The position numbers and the translations under genes are program-made. A stretch of DNA of 64,000 bases from contig NC_013385.1 of the NCBI RefSeq assembly GCF_000024605.1, positions 248,001 through 312,000 on the forward strand, given 5' to 3'. The notes beneath the pieces are model-generated. The model saw only the letters and a program-made list of their open reading frames with translations, did no database searches and was not told where the DNA came from. Below, one piece after another: positions 10,219 to 17,257 of this stretch. The first letter of the stretch is position 1. Every line of letters starts with the position of its first letter. The DNA is from Ammonifex degensii KC4 (GTDB taxonomy: Bacteria > Bacillota > Desulfotomaculia > Desulfotomaculales > Ammonificaceae).

Positions 10219-11285
10219 AAGCTCTGGTTCTCTCGGGCGGCAAGGGGACCCGGCTTCGTCCTCTTACCTTCACCACGGCCAAGCAGCTTTTGCCGGTGGC
10301 CAACCGGCCCATCATCCATTACGTCCTCCAGCAGGTCCTGGAGGCGGGGATCGAAGACATCGGCATCATCATCTCCCCGGAGACGGGAGGAAAGGTGAGG
10401 GATGCGGTAGAGGGGGCTTTTTCCGGCAAGGCTCGCCTCACTTTCATCCTGCAGGAGGAGCCCCTGGGATTAGCGCACGCTGTCAAGACGGCTCAAAGTT
10501 TCCTGGGCCAGGATCCCTTTCTCATGTTTCTGGGGGACAACCTCATTCAGGGCGGAGTGCGTCAGTTGGTCAGTGAGCTTGAGCGGGGAGAAAGCGAGGC
10601 CGTCATCCTGCTCAAGGAAGTTCCTGATCCCCGCGCTTTCGGCGTGGCCGTGCTCGACGGCGAGGGGAGGGTGGTAAAGCTTATTGAAAAGCCCAAGGAG
10701 CCTCCCAGCAACCTGGCCCTGGTGGGGGTCTACGCCTTCACCCCGGCCATCCACGAGGCCATCTCCCGCATCAAGCCTTCCTGGCGGGGGGAGCTGGAGA
10801 TAACCGACGCCATCCAGGAACTCATCCATCTGGGCGGGAGGGTGAAGGCTTTGAAGCTTGAGGGCTGGTGGCTTGACACCGGCAAAAAGGACGACATTCT
10901 GGAGGCCAACCGGATAGTGCTGGACGAGTACGCCGAGCGCCGCCTGGAGGGAGAGGTAGACGGAGAAAGCGTCGTGGTAGGAAGGGTGACGGTGGGTCCA
11001 GGCAGCCGGATCGTGCGCAGCACCATACGCGGCCCGGCGGTCATAGGGAAAAACGTCCTCATCGAGGACTCCTTCATCGGTCCCTTCACCGCCATTGGGG
11101 ACGGGGTGGTGCTGCGGGGAGTGGACATTGAACATTCTGTGGTGCTGGAGGGCTGCCACCTGGAGAACGTGGGGCCGGTGGAGGACAGCCTCATAGGCTA
11201 CCGGGCCAGGATAAAGAGGGCTGGGGGAAACAGGCGCAGCGCCCTGCGCTTCTTCATCGGGGACGAGTGCGAGATAAGCCTTTAA
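10215..11285 (+). CDS. rmlA: Glucose-1-phosphate thymidylyltransferase, long form
   Basis: About 356 residues. The nucleotidyltransferase signature [13 protein letters not shown] is at the N-terminus, followed by [14 protein letters not shown] and a sugar-binding region. A C-terminal left-handed beta-helix has isoleucine/valine hexapeptide-like repeats. This is the StrD-type long form (about 355 residues). It makes dTDP-glucose from glucose 1-phosphate and dTTP. TTG 10215 is favoured: it has AAGGGGTGGA upstream and overlaps the previous stop as TTGA. GTG 10206 is in frame but poorly spaced. The operon continues with rmlC and rmlB. Confidence 0.88.
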   Translation: MKALVLSGGKGTRLRPLTFTTAKQLLPVANRPIIHYVLQQVLEAGIEDIGIIISPETGGKVRDAVEGAFSGKARLTFILQEEPLGLAHAVKTAQSFLGQDPFLMFLGDNLIQGGVRQLVSELERGESEAVILLKEVPDPRAFGVAVLDGEGRVVKLIEKPKEPPSNLALVGVYAFTPAIHEAISRIKPSWRGELEITDAIQELIHLGGRVKALKLEGWWLDTGKKDDILEANRIVLDEYAERRLEGEVDGESVVVGRVTVGPGSRIVRSTIRGPAVIGKNVLIEDSFIGPFTAIGDGVVLRGVDIEHSVVLEGCHLENVGPVEDSLIGYRARIKRAGGNRRSALRFFIGDECEISL

Positions 11286-11302
11286 CCGAGGGGGATAGTG
11301 AC

Positions 11303-11764
11303 GTGCAACTCATTCACGGCGTGCAGGTGAAAAAGCTCAGGCTCATTCCTGATGACCGGGGATTCTTGATGGAGTGCCTGCGTTCCGACTGGCCGGAGTT
11401 TACGAAGTTCGGCCAGGCCTACGTTACCGCCTGCTATCCCGGAGTGATAAAAGCCTGGCACTACCACAAGGTGCAGTGGGACCACTTCGTCTGCATCTAC
11501 GGCATGGCCAAGGTAGCGCTTTACGACCCGCGCGAGGACAGCCCCACCAGGGGCATGGTCAACGTCTTTCACATCGGGCTTTTAAACCCCTGCCTCATAA
11601 AGATACCGCCGCGGGTCTACCACGGCTTCACCAGCGAGGGGGGGCAGCTCGCCCTCATCCTCAACATCCCCACCGAGCTTTACAACTACGAGGAGCCGGA
11701 CGAGTACCGTGTCCCCTACAACGACCCTTCCATCCCCTTCTCCTGGGAAGTAAAGCACGGGTAG
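11303..11764 (+). CDS. rmlC: dTDP-4-dehydrorhamnose 3,5-epimerase-like protein
   Basis: 153 residues from GTG 11303 (RBS GAGGGGGAT). It is a cupin of the RmlC superfamily: DDRGFLMECLRSDWPEF, AWHYHKVQWDHFVC, then KIPPRVYHGF, with the conserved histidines. It is shorter than classical RmlC (about 180 residues) and belongs to the compact type common in surface-sugar clusters. It would epimerise the 4-keto sugar made by RmlB. The exact product sugar cannot be deduced. Confidence 0.82.
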   Translation: MQLIHGVQVKKLRLIPDDRGFLMECLRSDWPEFTKFGQAYVTACYPGVIKAWHYHKVQWDHFVCIYGMAKVALYDPREDSPTRGMVNVFHIGLLNPCLIKIPPRVYHGFTSEGGQLALILNIPTELYNYEEPDEYRVPYNDPSIPFSWEVKHG

Positions 11765-11773
11765 GTGGATAGA

Positions 11774-12757
11774 GTGCGTCTGCTGGTGACGGGAGGAGCC
11801 GGTTTTATAGGCTCCAACTTCATCCGCTACATCCTGCAGAAGCACCCCGACTGGGAAATACTCAACCTCGACAAGCTCACCTACGCGGGCAACCTTGACA
11901 ACCTCCGGGACGTGGAAAGCCTGCCCGGCTACCGCTTTGTCAAAGGGGATATCGCCGACCCCGAGCTGGTAGGGGAGCTCATGGCCGAGGGCTGGGACGC
12001 GGTGGTCAACTTTGCGGCCGAGACCCACGTGGACCGCAGCATCGCCGACTCCTCTCCCTTCGTGCGCACCAACGTGGAAGGGGTGAGGGTCCTTTTAGAG
12101 GCCGCCCGCAGGCACAAGATCCCTCTCTTCCTTCAGGTTTCCACCGACGAAGTGTACGGCTCCTTAAGAGAAGAGGATCCTCCCTTCACCGAAAGCTCCC
12201 CTCTCCTTCCCAACAGCCCCTACGCGGCCAGCAAGGCGGCGGCCGATCTGCTGTGCCGGGCTTATCACCGGACTTACGGCCTGCCGGTGATCATCACCCG
12301 CTGCTCCAACAACTTCGGTCCCTACCAGTTTCCCGAGAAGCTCATCCCGCTGGCCGTGACCAATCTTCTGGAGGGGAAGCCCGTGCCCGTTTACGGGGAC
12401 GGGAGGAACATAAGGGACTGGATCTACGTGGAAGACCACTGCCGGGCGCTGGAGCTGGTGCTCCTCAAGGGCCGGCCGGGGGAGATCTACAACATCGGCG
12501 GGGGTCAGGAGATGCGTAATTTGGATCTCCTCAAGGAGATACTGCGACTTCTGGGCAAGGGGGAGGAGTATCTGGTTTTTGTGCCCGACCGGCCGGGGCA
12601 CGACTGGCGCTACGCTTTAGATTCGAGCAAGATCGAGCGGGAGCTGGGCTTTGAAAGGAAGCACACCTTCGCCGAGGCCCTGAGCCGTACGGTAAAGTGG
12701 TATGTCGAAAACGAGTGGTGGTGGAAGCCCCTAAAGGAGCGGCTGAGGGATGATTGA
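11774..12757 (+). CDS. rmlB: dTDP-glucose 4,6-dehydratase
   Basis: About 327 residues. An extended SDR protein with the NAD-binding GGAGFIGSNF at the N-terminus, STDEVYGSL (catalytic Thr-Asp-Glu), YAASKAAAD (YxxxK) and RCSNNFGPYQFPEKLIPL. It converts dTDP-glucose to dTDP-4-keto-6-deoxyglucose. GTG 11774 is chosen because AGGTGG lies 5 bases upstream; GTG 11765 is in frame. No rmlD is present in the window, so the final sugar may not be rhamnose. The gene is followed by inserted DNA rather than the rest of the operon. Confidence 0.93.
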   Translation: MRLLVTGGAGFIGSNFIRYILQKHPDWEILNLDKLTYAGNLDNLRDVESLPGYRFVKGDIADPELVGELMAEGWDAVVNFAAETHVDRSIADSSPFVRTNVEGVRVLLEAARRHKIPLFLQVSTDEVYGSLREEDPPFTESSPLLPNSPYAASKAAADLLCRAYHRTYGLPVIITRCSNNFGPYQFPEKLIPLAVTNLLEGKPVPVYGDGRNIRDWIYVEDHCRALELVLLKGRPGEIYNIGGGQEMRNLDLLKEILRLLGKGEEYLVFVPDRPGHDWRYALDSSKIERELGFERKHTFAEALSRTVKWYVENEWWWKPLKERLRDD

Positions 12758-12836
12758 CGTCGTAACCTGCCTCGCGAAGTGAAGTACAGGTTATCGGTGA
12801 GATATGCATGTCTGCCAAGTATTTGAGCTTTTTCAA
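12758..12836 (-). pseudogene. DUF5615 (PIN-like toxin) remnant, N-terminal piece
   Basis: Reading leftwards from TTG 12836: KKLKYLADMHISP and LREAGYDV, the characteristic start of DUF5615 proteins. The frame runs into the 3' end of rmlB with no sign of the rest of the family. The TTG overlaps the TGA of the DUF433 remnant, as in the other copy. It is a truncated toxin gene. Confidence 0.65.
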
Positions 12837-12917
12837 GGTCTTGGGGCCTCCTGGGGAATCGGCCGCACCTGCTCCGCAGCGAGCCAGGCAGCGTAAGCAA
12901 GGCTTTGGCGAATGTCT
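12803..12917. repeat. 115-bp direct repeat, copy 1
   Basis: Nearly identical to 13823-13937 (offset 1020), with only two differing bases seen. It covers the end of DUF433 and the start of DUF5615 and flanks the Phd/PIN pair on its left. Confidence 0.92.
12833..12917 (-). pseudogene. DUF433 antitoxin remnant, C-terminal piece
   Basis: Encodes DIRQSLAYAAWLAAEQV and the tail RPIPQEAPRP, identical to the end of the intact DUF433 gene at 13853-14092. The N-terminal two thirds are missing; similarity stops at 12917, where unrelated sequence carrying the Phd promoter begins. Confidence 0.7.
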
Positions 12918-12969
12918 CCGCAGGTCAACGGCTTTGCGGAGGGCCTGAAAATCTTTCTCTTTTGCCTCA

Positions 12970-12998
12970 TTGAAATGTGGCTTCATTTGTGCTATAAT
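12970..12998 (+). promoter_or_regulatory. Sigma-A promoter of the first Phd/PIN pair
   Basis: TTGAAA at 12970-12975 and a consensus TATAAT at 12993-12998, spaced by 17 bases. The Phd start codon is 22 bases further on, with the RBS GGAGGT between. Confidence 0.85.
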
Positions 12999-13019
12999 GT
13001 GGCCACCGGAGGTGACTTT

Positions 13020-13286
13020 ATGCAAGCGGGTATCAGGGAGGTCAAAAACCGTTTCAGCGAGTACCTCAGGCGCGTCAAGCAGGGAGAAATACTCCTTATC
13101 ACGGAGCGCAATGTGCCCGTTGCCAAGCTGATCCCAGTCCAGAGGGACGAGCAGCTCCCCGTTTTGACCCTGATAGAACAGGGAACGGCTTCCTGGCGCG
13201 GGGGGAAGCCGCAAGGGATAGCCGCGCCGCCAGCAGTCCGTGGCGCTACCTCGATCGGATCATTGGTTGCGGAGGATCGCCGGTGA
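13020..13286 (+). CDS. Phd/YefM-type antitoxin
   Basis: 88 residues from ATG 13020 (RBS GGAGGT). The N-terminal Phd fold is clear: IREVKNRFSEYLRRVKQGE, then ITERNVPVAKLIPV. The C-terminal half is a flexible toxin-binding tail. It would neutralise the PIN toxin encoded next and bind its own promoter. It overlaps the toxin gene by four bases (GTGA). Confidence 0.88.
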   Translation: MQAGIREVKNRFSEYLRRVKQGEILLITERNVPVAKLIPVQRDEQLPVLTLIEQGTASWRGGKPQGIAAPPAVRGATSIGSLVAEDRR

Positions 13287-13738
13287 TCTGCTACCTGGAC
13301 ACTAGTGCCCTGGTGAAGCTCTACGTCCGGGAGCCGGGCTCAGAGATGGTGCGTAAGTTGGTGGACGAAGCTTCTGTGGTGGCCACCAGCAAAGTCGCAT
13401 ATCCAGAGGCACGTGCCGCTCTAGCCCGGGGTTTCCGGGACGGGTTACTGGAGGAAAAGGATTACCGCCAGGTTGTGGTGGCCCTGCAAAACGATTGGCC
13501 GAGGTACCTTGTCTTAGAAGTATCGGATTCCCTCGCCTGGCTTGCTGGGGAATTGGCCGAAAAACACCGCCTCAGGGGTTTTGACGCCATTCACCTTGCC
13601 GCGGCGCTAACCTTGAAAACGCAGGTGAAGGGCCGGGTAGTGGCAGCGTGCTTCGACGACCGGCTGTGGGAGGCCCTATGTGCCGTAGATCTCGAAGTGG
13701 TGCCGGAAGTGAAACCTTCCCTGCTCCTGAGCGGGTGA
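13283..13738 (+). CDS. vapC: PIN-domain toxin (VapC family)
   Basis: 151 residues from GTG 13283. It has the PIN-domain acidic residues: YLDTSALVKLYVREPGS (Asp near residue 5), a central Glu in YPEARAAL, then GFDAIHLAAAL, and D in CFDDRLWEA. VapC toxins are Mg-dependent ribonucleases that cleave tRNA or rRNA. It appears intact and is coupled to the Phd gene. The pair lies between two broken DUF433/DUF5615 modules. Confidence 0.9.
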   Translation: MICYLDTSALVKLYVREPGSEMVRKLVDEASVVATSKVAYPEARAALARGFRDGLLEEKDYRQVVVALQNDWPRYLVLEVSDSLAWLAGELAEKHRLRGFDAIHLAAALTLKTQVKGRVVAACFDDRLWEALCAVDLEVVPEVKPSLLLSG

Positions 13739-13749
13739 ACTACAGCTCC

Positions 13750-13856
13750 GGAGGTTATGATCACCATTTGTCGGGTTCGGGCATATTCGAGAATCTGCTG
13801 GTCGGAAGCATTACCGGCGAGGTATGCATGTCTGCTAAGTATTTGAGCTTTTTCAA
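13750..13856 (-). pseudogene. DUF5615 toxin remnant with internal deletion
   Basis: Starts at TTG 13856 with KKLKYLADMHTSP. A different frame then gives ASDQQILEYARTRQMVIIT, which matches the later part of DUF5615. The middle is deleted and the frame is broken. Its partner DUF433 upstream is intact. Confidence 0.7.
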
Positions 13857-13937
13857 GGTCTTGGGGCCTCCTGGGGAATCGGCCGCACCTGCTCCGCAGC
13901 GAGCCAGGCAGCGTAAGCAAGGCTTTGGCGAATGTCT
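13823..13937. repeat. 115-bp direct repeat, copy 2
   Basis: Second copy of the repeat at 12803-12917. This copy is part of a longer, intact DUF433 gene, so it is likely the parental one. Confidence 0.92.
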
Positions 13938-14092
13938 TCCTCTTCCAACTCCGGGTATGCTTTAAGGATGGCAGGAATGTCCATACCAGAAGCCAAAAGC
14001 TTTAGGATAAACGCCACGGTGATCCGCGTCCCCCAAATGGTGGGCTGTCCCATACAGACCTCCGCGTCGCGGGTAATCCGGTCAAGCTTCAT
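13853..14092 (-). CDS. DUF433 family antitoxin
   Basis: 79 residues from ATG 14092. It has the family motif MGQPTIWGTRITVAFILKLLASG, then ILKAYPELEEEDIRQSLAYA, a small helix-turn-helix-like fold. DUF433 proteins pair with DUF5615 PIN-like toxins, but here the toxin gene (13750-13856) is broken, so this is an orphan antitoxin. Its TGA overlaps the toxin's TTG. A palindrome lies just upstream. Confidence 0.85.
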   Translation of the reverse strand: MKLDRITRDAEVCMGQPTIWGTRITVAFILKLLASGMDIPAILKAYPELEEEDIRQSLAYAAWLAAEQVRPIPQEAPRP

Positions 14093-14115
14093 ACCGAGTA
14101 ACCGTTCCTACGCAC

Positions 14116-14149
14116 GTAGACATACATACCCAAGGGTATGCGTGTCTAC
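14116..14149. promoter_or_regulatory. 16-bp imperfect palindrome upstream of DUF433
   Basis: Arms 14116-14131 and 14134-14149 match at 14 of 16 positions with a 2-base centre. The site lies 24 bases upstream of the DUF433 start, as expected for an autoregulatory operator. It could also be an end of the neighbouring transposon. Confidence 0.45.
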
Positions 14150-14609
14150 AGTACCTGAGGCAATCGGCTTGCCTCCGGCCGGAGTCTTGCTGGGATACCT
14201 GGCTCTCCTTCACGCCAGACCTTACTCCCTCCGACCGACGCGGGGCGAACGGCCTTCCCCGCGGTTCGCGCCGGGGACTCTCACCCCGGAAGGGGAGCCG
14301 GAGCATCGGCTCACGACCAGACCACGCCGGTCGAGGCTTCATCCCGCTCCGGTCACAACCGGGGCCGTGCCGCCTCACGGCCGGTACCCGGCCCGTGCCG
14401 TCTGACGGCCGGTGCCCGGAAGGATGGGAGGGGCTGTCCCCTCCCGCCCCCCTGCCCCTGTTAGGAGCCGCTCGTGGTCTCGTGCCGGCGCGGCCTGCTT
14501 CATCGGGGGGTGGTATGTGGTCCCGGGCATCCTCGCGGGTCCCCGGGAAGCGTTGCCGCCGCCCTCAAAGCCTGCCACACCGGCACGGAAGAAGCTCAAA
14601 GACCGGGGA
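14150..14609 (-). other. GC-rich non-coding region downstream of the first tnpB; possible guide RNA
   Basis: No convincing gene on either strand. The region is very GC-rich with many short inverted repeats. It includes two tandem 27-base units at 14365-14391 and 14393-14419, each able to form a GCCGT/ACGGC hairpin. In IS605 and IS607 elements the sequence from the end of tnpB to the element's right end encodes the omega (reRNA) guide. This is the corresponding place, but the RNA itself is an inference. Confidence 0.35.
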
Positions 14610-16124
14610 TCAGAACCTGTCGGCGTAGAGCACGTCCACGCGGAGGCCGGAGCCGGGACCGCGCTTGAGAGACTTACACACCTGCCACCAGTAGCCCCGC
14701 CGTGAGGCCCTTCCCCGCGGTGGGATTCCCGGGGCTGAAACTTCCGGTGCCCGCTCCAGGCCAAAGCCCAGGCCGCGCCGGGCTATCACACACGCCGCCG
14801 CACCGTGCGGGCTTAAACCGTACCTGGCCATGAACTTCAGCTGCCCTATAAGCGACGTCGCGAACGGGTCGACCCGCAAGAGCTCCACGCCCTCACGCGA
14901 GCAGCAGGACTCGACCATCACGCGGAACTTCCTGTAGGCGAAGCCCGAGAGCATGCGGGCGTACCGGGAGCCGGACTCCCTCAGGCCCTGCTTCTTCCCG
15001 GTAAAGTCCAGGTCCTCTATGACCACCGGCTTTCCCTTTTCCTTCGCGTACAGGACGACCTTTTTGACCGCTTCGCCCAGGGCCGCGGTTATCTGTCCCC
15101 TCGTCCTGTCCCTCATGGCTACGGGGACCTTGAACTCGTTTACCGGGTTGCCGGACCGGTCCACTTCACCCACCTGCAGGAAGCCGTCGTTCAGGTCGAC
15201 GCCCACCGCACCATTCCACCTGCTCGTCGAGGGCGCCGGGTCGTCCCGCTCCACTGTGGCAAAGAGGTACCAAATTCCGCTGCGCCACACGAAGCGGTAC
15301 GTGACCGCACGGTAGACCTTCCGGCCCCTCACGACGCACACCGGTCGTTTGGCCCGGTCCAGGTGCTCCTGGCCGTACGGGAAGCGGACGGACTTGATTA
15401 AGACCCACTGCCCAAACCCGGCCCGCAGCCGGTCCGGGACCCTGACCCGCAGCGTGTTGTCCTCAGTGTAAGTGCAGGTCTGGTTGCCGCACGCCTCGTC
15501 TTTAGAGCCGAGCACCAGGAAGTTGCCCGAACGCGCCTCACGCCAGGCGCACAGCCACTCCGCGTGGTCCCGGAAGCCGTTTGCCTCCAGATCGTGCTGG
15601 GCCTTGAAGAGCTCCCGGCCGCCGAAACAGATGGGGTACCGGCCCGACTCCAGGTCCCTCCGCACCGCCTCCAGCTTGTGCCTCAGGTTCCTCAAACGCC
15701 GCTTCTTCTGGTGAAGGACGAACTTTACCTTCTTCAGGCGATCGACCTTCTTCTGCCACTCTTCCGAGCGGGGTGTCAGCCTGGACAGGGACTTCTTAAG
15801 CCTCTCCCGCTCCCTCTCCTTCTCTTCGATGAACCGCTCAAGTCGCCCGATACGGCCCAGGAGGTCCCGTTTACGGAAGACGAGGCTCTCGCGGACAGAC
15901 GCGAGTTTCGCGGTCAGGTCTTTTAAGAGGGAGTTGAACTGTCGGGCCGTGATGCCGTGCTCCGCGATGTATTTGCGCTTCAGTTCCTTCACCTGCAGAC
16001 CTTTGATGTGGTAGTCCACGTAGAGCTTTCTTTCCAGGCGGCCGAAGTATTCGCCACAAGCTTCGAGGAAGGGGTAGCTTTCCCGGTCGTCAATCCGCGT
16101 CTGGTACGTGGCCAGCAGCCTCAA
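14610..16124 (-). CDS. tnpB: TnpB-like RuvC nuclease of an IS607-type element, no zinc ribbon
   Basis: 504 residues from TTG 16124 (RBS AAGGAGGTG). A basic helical N-terminal half includes a coiled coil (about 85-150). The RuvC-like core has GVDLNDG (Asp 310), VVIEDLDFTGKK (Glu 370) and RVDPFATS (Asp 419). All three acidic residues remain, so it may be an active RNA-guided nuclease. Unlike standard TnpB there is no CxxC...CxxC zinc ribbon before the last Asp. The upstream partner is only a 39-residue HTH piece of TnpA, and the two overlap as TTGA. The non-coding stretch at its 3' side could encode the guide RNA. Confidence 0.8.
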   Translation of the reverse strand: MRLLATYQTRIDDRESYPFLEACGEYFGRLERKLYVDYHIKGLQVKELKRKYIAEHGITARQFNSLLKDLTAKLASVRESLVFRKRDLLGRIGRLERFIEEKERERERLKKSLSRLTPRSEEWQKKVDRLKKVKFVLHQKKRRLRNLRHKLEAVRRDLESGRYPICFGGRELFKAQHDLEANGFRDHAEWLCAWREARSGNFLVLGSKDEACGNQTCTYTEDNTLRVRVPDRLRAGFGQWVLIKSVRFPYGQEHLDRAKRPVCVVRGRKVYRAVTYRFVWRSGIWYLFATVERDDPAPSTSRWNGAVGVDLNDGFLQVGEVDRSGNPVNEFKVPVAMRDRTRGQITAALGEAVKKVVLYAKEKGKPVVIEDLDFTGKKQGLRESGSRYARMLSGFAYRKFRVMVESCCSREGVELLRVDPFATSLIGQLKFMARYGLSPHGAAACVIARRGLGFGLERAPEVSAPGIPPRGRASRRGYWWQVCKSLKRGPGSGLRVDVLYADRF

Positions 16125-16240
16125 ACACCTCCTTTACCTACCTTACAACTTTCTCCTTCCTCTTTCTCCCACCGCTGGAGTGTCTTTAGAGACACCCCTA
16201 AGATTCTGCACGCTTCGTGGAACGGGTAAAGCTTCTCCAT
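16121..16240 (-). pseudogene. Truncated IS607 TnpA: MerR-like HTH only
   Basis: 39 residues from ATG 16240: EKLYPFHEACRILGVSLKT and LQRWEKEEGE, the DNA-binding helix-turn-helix that opens IS607 serine recombinases. The catalytic domain is entirely missing and the frame ends after KVGKGGV at a TGA overlapping the tnpB TTG start. A good promoter and RBS remain, so it may still be translated as a leader or repressor peptide. Confidence 0.7.
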
Positions 16241-16249
16241 GGTGACTAC

Positions 16250-16278
16250 ATTATATCACCTATTTTGCCCTATGTCTA
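16250..16278 (-). promoter_or_regulatory. Promoter of the reduced IS607 element
   Basis: On the minus strand, TAGACA (16278-16273) and TATAAT (16255-16250) are separated by 17 bases. The truncated tnpA start is 9 bases beyond the -10 box. Confidence 0.6.
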
Positions 16279-16351
16279 CTTAATCAGTCAACTGCTGGCA
16301 ACCCCGATATGTTTTAGTTTCTTTAGCGGCATGGCATTTACAGTATACTAG

Positions 16352-16541
16352 CTTTTCTTCCACGAGCAAAGCGTAGAGGCTCTGGAGGCCGCGGTGAGGC
16401 AGTTTCTGGACTGGGAAGGCTGCTTCCGGCTGGCGCAATGCGGAGCGCTTCAGCCGGGAGCGGTTTAAGCAGCGCGCGGGGGATTTCGTCCGGGAGAAGT
16501 GGGAGGAGTTCTGCCAAGAAAGGGGAGGGGATAGTATTTGA
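16352..16541 (+). pseudogene. Glycosyltransferase (GT4) C-terminal relic
   Basis: Two frames together read LFFHEQSVEALEAAVRQF, then (shifted near 16436) NAERFSRERFKQRAGDF and VREKWEEFCQERGGDSI. This matches the usual end of GT4 mannosyltransferase-like enzymes (xxFFxEQTVEALxxAVxxF ... NAxRFSRERFKxx). A stop codon precedes the first block and the rest of the gene is absent. It probably was the next gene of the polysaccharide operon after rmlB, cut off by the intervening insertions. Confidence 0.55.
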
Positions 16542-16567
16542 CTTAGGTCAAAGACTTAGTTTATTGT
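16538..16567 (+). promoter_or_regulatory. Probable promoter of the second Phd/PIN pair
   Basis: TTGACT (16538-16543), 18 bases, TATTGT (16562-16567). The RBS GGAAGGGGGG and ATG 16588 follow. Confidence 0.55.
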
Positions 16568-16587
16568 ATGGAAGGGGGGTGTTCAAG

Positions 16588-16824
16588 ATGGCATTGCAGG
16601 TCAACATTCACGAAGCCAAAACCCACTTCTCCAAGCTCCTGGCCTGGGTGAGGGAAGGGGAAGAAGTGATTATCGCCAAGGCTGGCGTTCCGGTGGCGCG
16701 TTTGGTTCCGGTAACCGCTAAAGAAGGGAAAAGGGTTCCCGGCACCGCCAAGGGAAAGATATTCATCGCACCCGATTTTGAAGCACCCCTTCCAGAAGAA
16801 GTTCTGGAGGAGTTCGAGCGATGA
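16588..16824 (+). CDS. Phd/YefM-type antitoxin (second pair)
   Basis: 78 residues from ATG 16588. Phd motifs: VNIHEAKTHFSKLLAWVREGEE, then IAKAGVPVARLVPV. The C-terminal tail (APDFEAPLPEEVLEEFER) is the toxin-binding segment usual for antitoxins paired with this PIN subfamily. It overlaps the toxin gene by four bases (ATGA). Confidence 0.9.
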   Translation: MALQVNIHEAKTHFSKLLAWVREGEEVIIAKAGVPVARLVPVTAKEGKRVPGTAKGKIFIAPDFEAPLPEEVLEEFER

Positions 16825-17208
16825 GAGTTCTTCTTGATACCCACGCCTTCCTCTGGTGGATCGCTGACGACCCGAGGTTGTCCGAGCGGGCACGGGAGAC
16901 GATTGCGGACGAGAGGAACGCTCTTTTCTTCAGCGCCGCTAGCGCTTGGGAAATGGCCATCAAGGCTGGCTTGGGGAAGCTCTCCGTACCAGGAGACCTG
17001 AGAGACTTTGTAGTAGAACAGCTGCGCCTGAACAACATCACCCCCTTGCCGGTGAGGCTCACCCACGCTCTGCGCGTCTATTTCCTTCCCCCCCATCCAT
17101 CGCGATCCTTTTGACCGCCTGCTGGTGGCCCAGGCCCAGGAGGAGGGTTTTGCCATCCTGACGAACGATCCGAGGATAAAGGAGTATCCTGTGGAGGTTA
17201 TCTGGTAG
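16821..17208 (+). pseudogene. PIN-domain toxin with a frameshift in a C7 run
   Basis: ATG 16821 gives RVLLDTHAFLWWIADDPRLS and SAASAWEMAIKAGLGKL, the PIN subfamily with LLDTH and WE residues. After VYFLPP the frame breaks at seven C residues (17088-17094). With one C fewer the protein continues IHRDPFDRLLVAQAQEEGF, then AILTNDPRIKEYPVEVIW, ending at TAG 17206-17208 with the remaining acidic residues. So the gene is one base from intact. It may be a true mutation, a sequencing error or a slippage site. Without correction the product stops at 17114. Confidence 0.8.
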
Positions 17209-17257
17209 TTTTTGGGGATCGTCCTGCGGTCGGGCTTTCCCTTCTTCACCCAGAAGG

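Noticed and set aside
14610-16124. TnpB-like protein as a nuclease-dead repressor (TldR) acting on fliC
   Set aside because: All three RuvC acidic residues are present and fliC is 13 kb away, so there is no support for that role.
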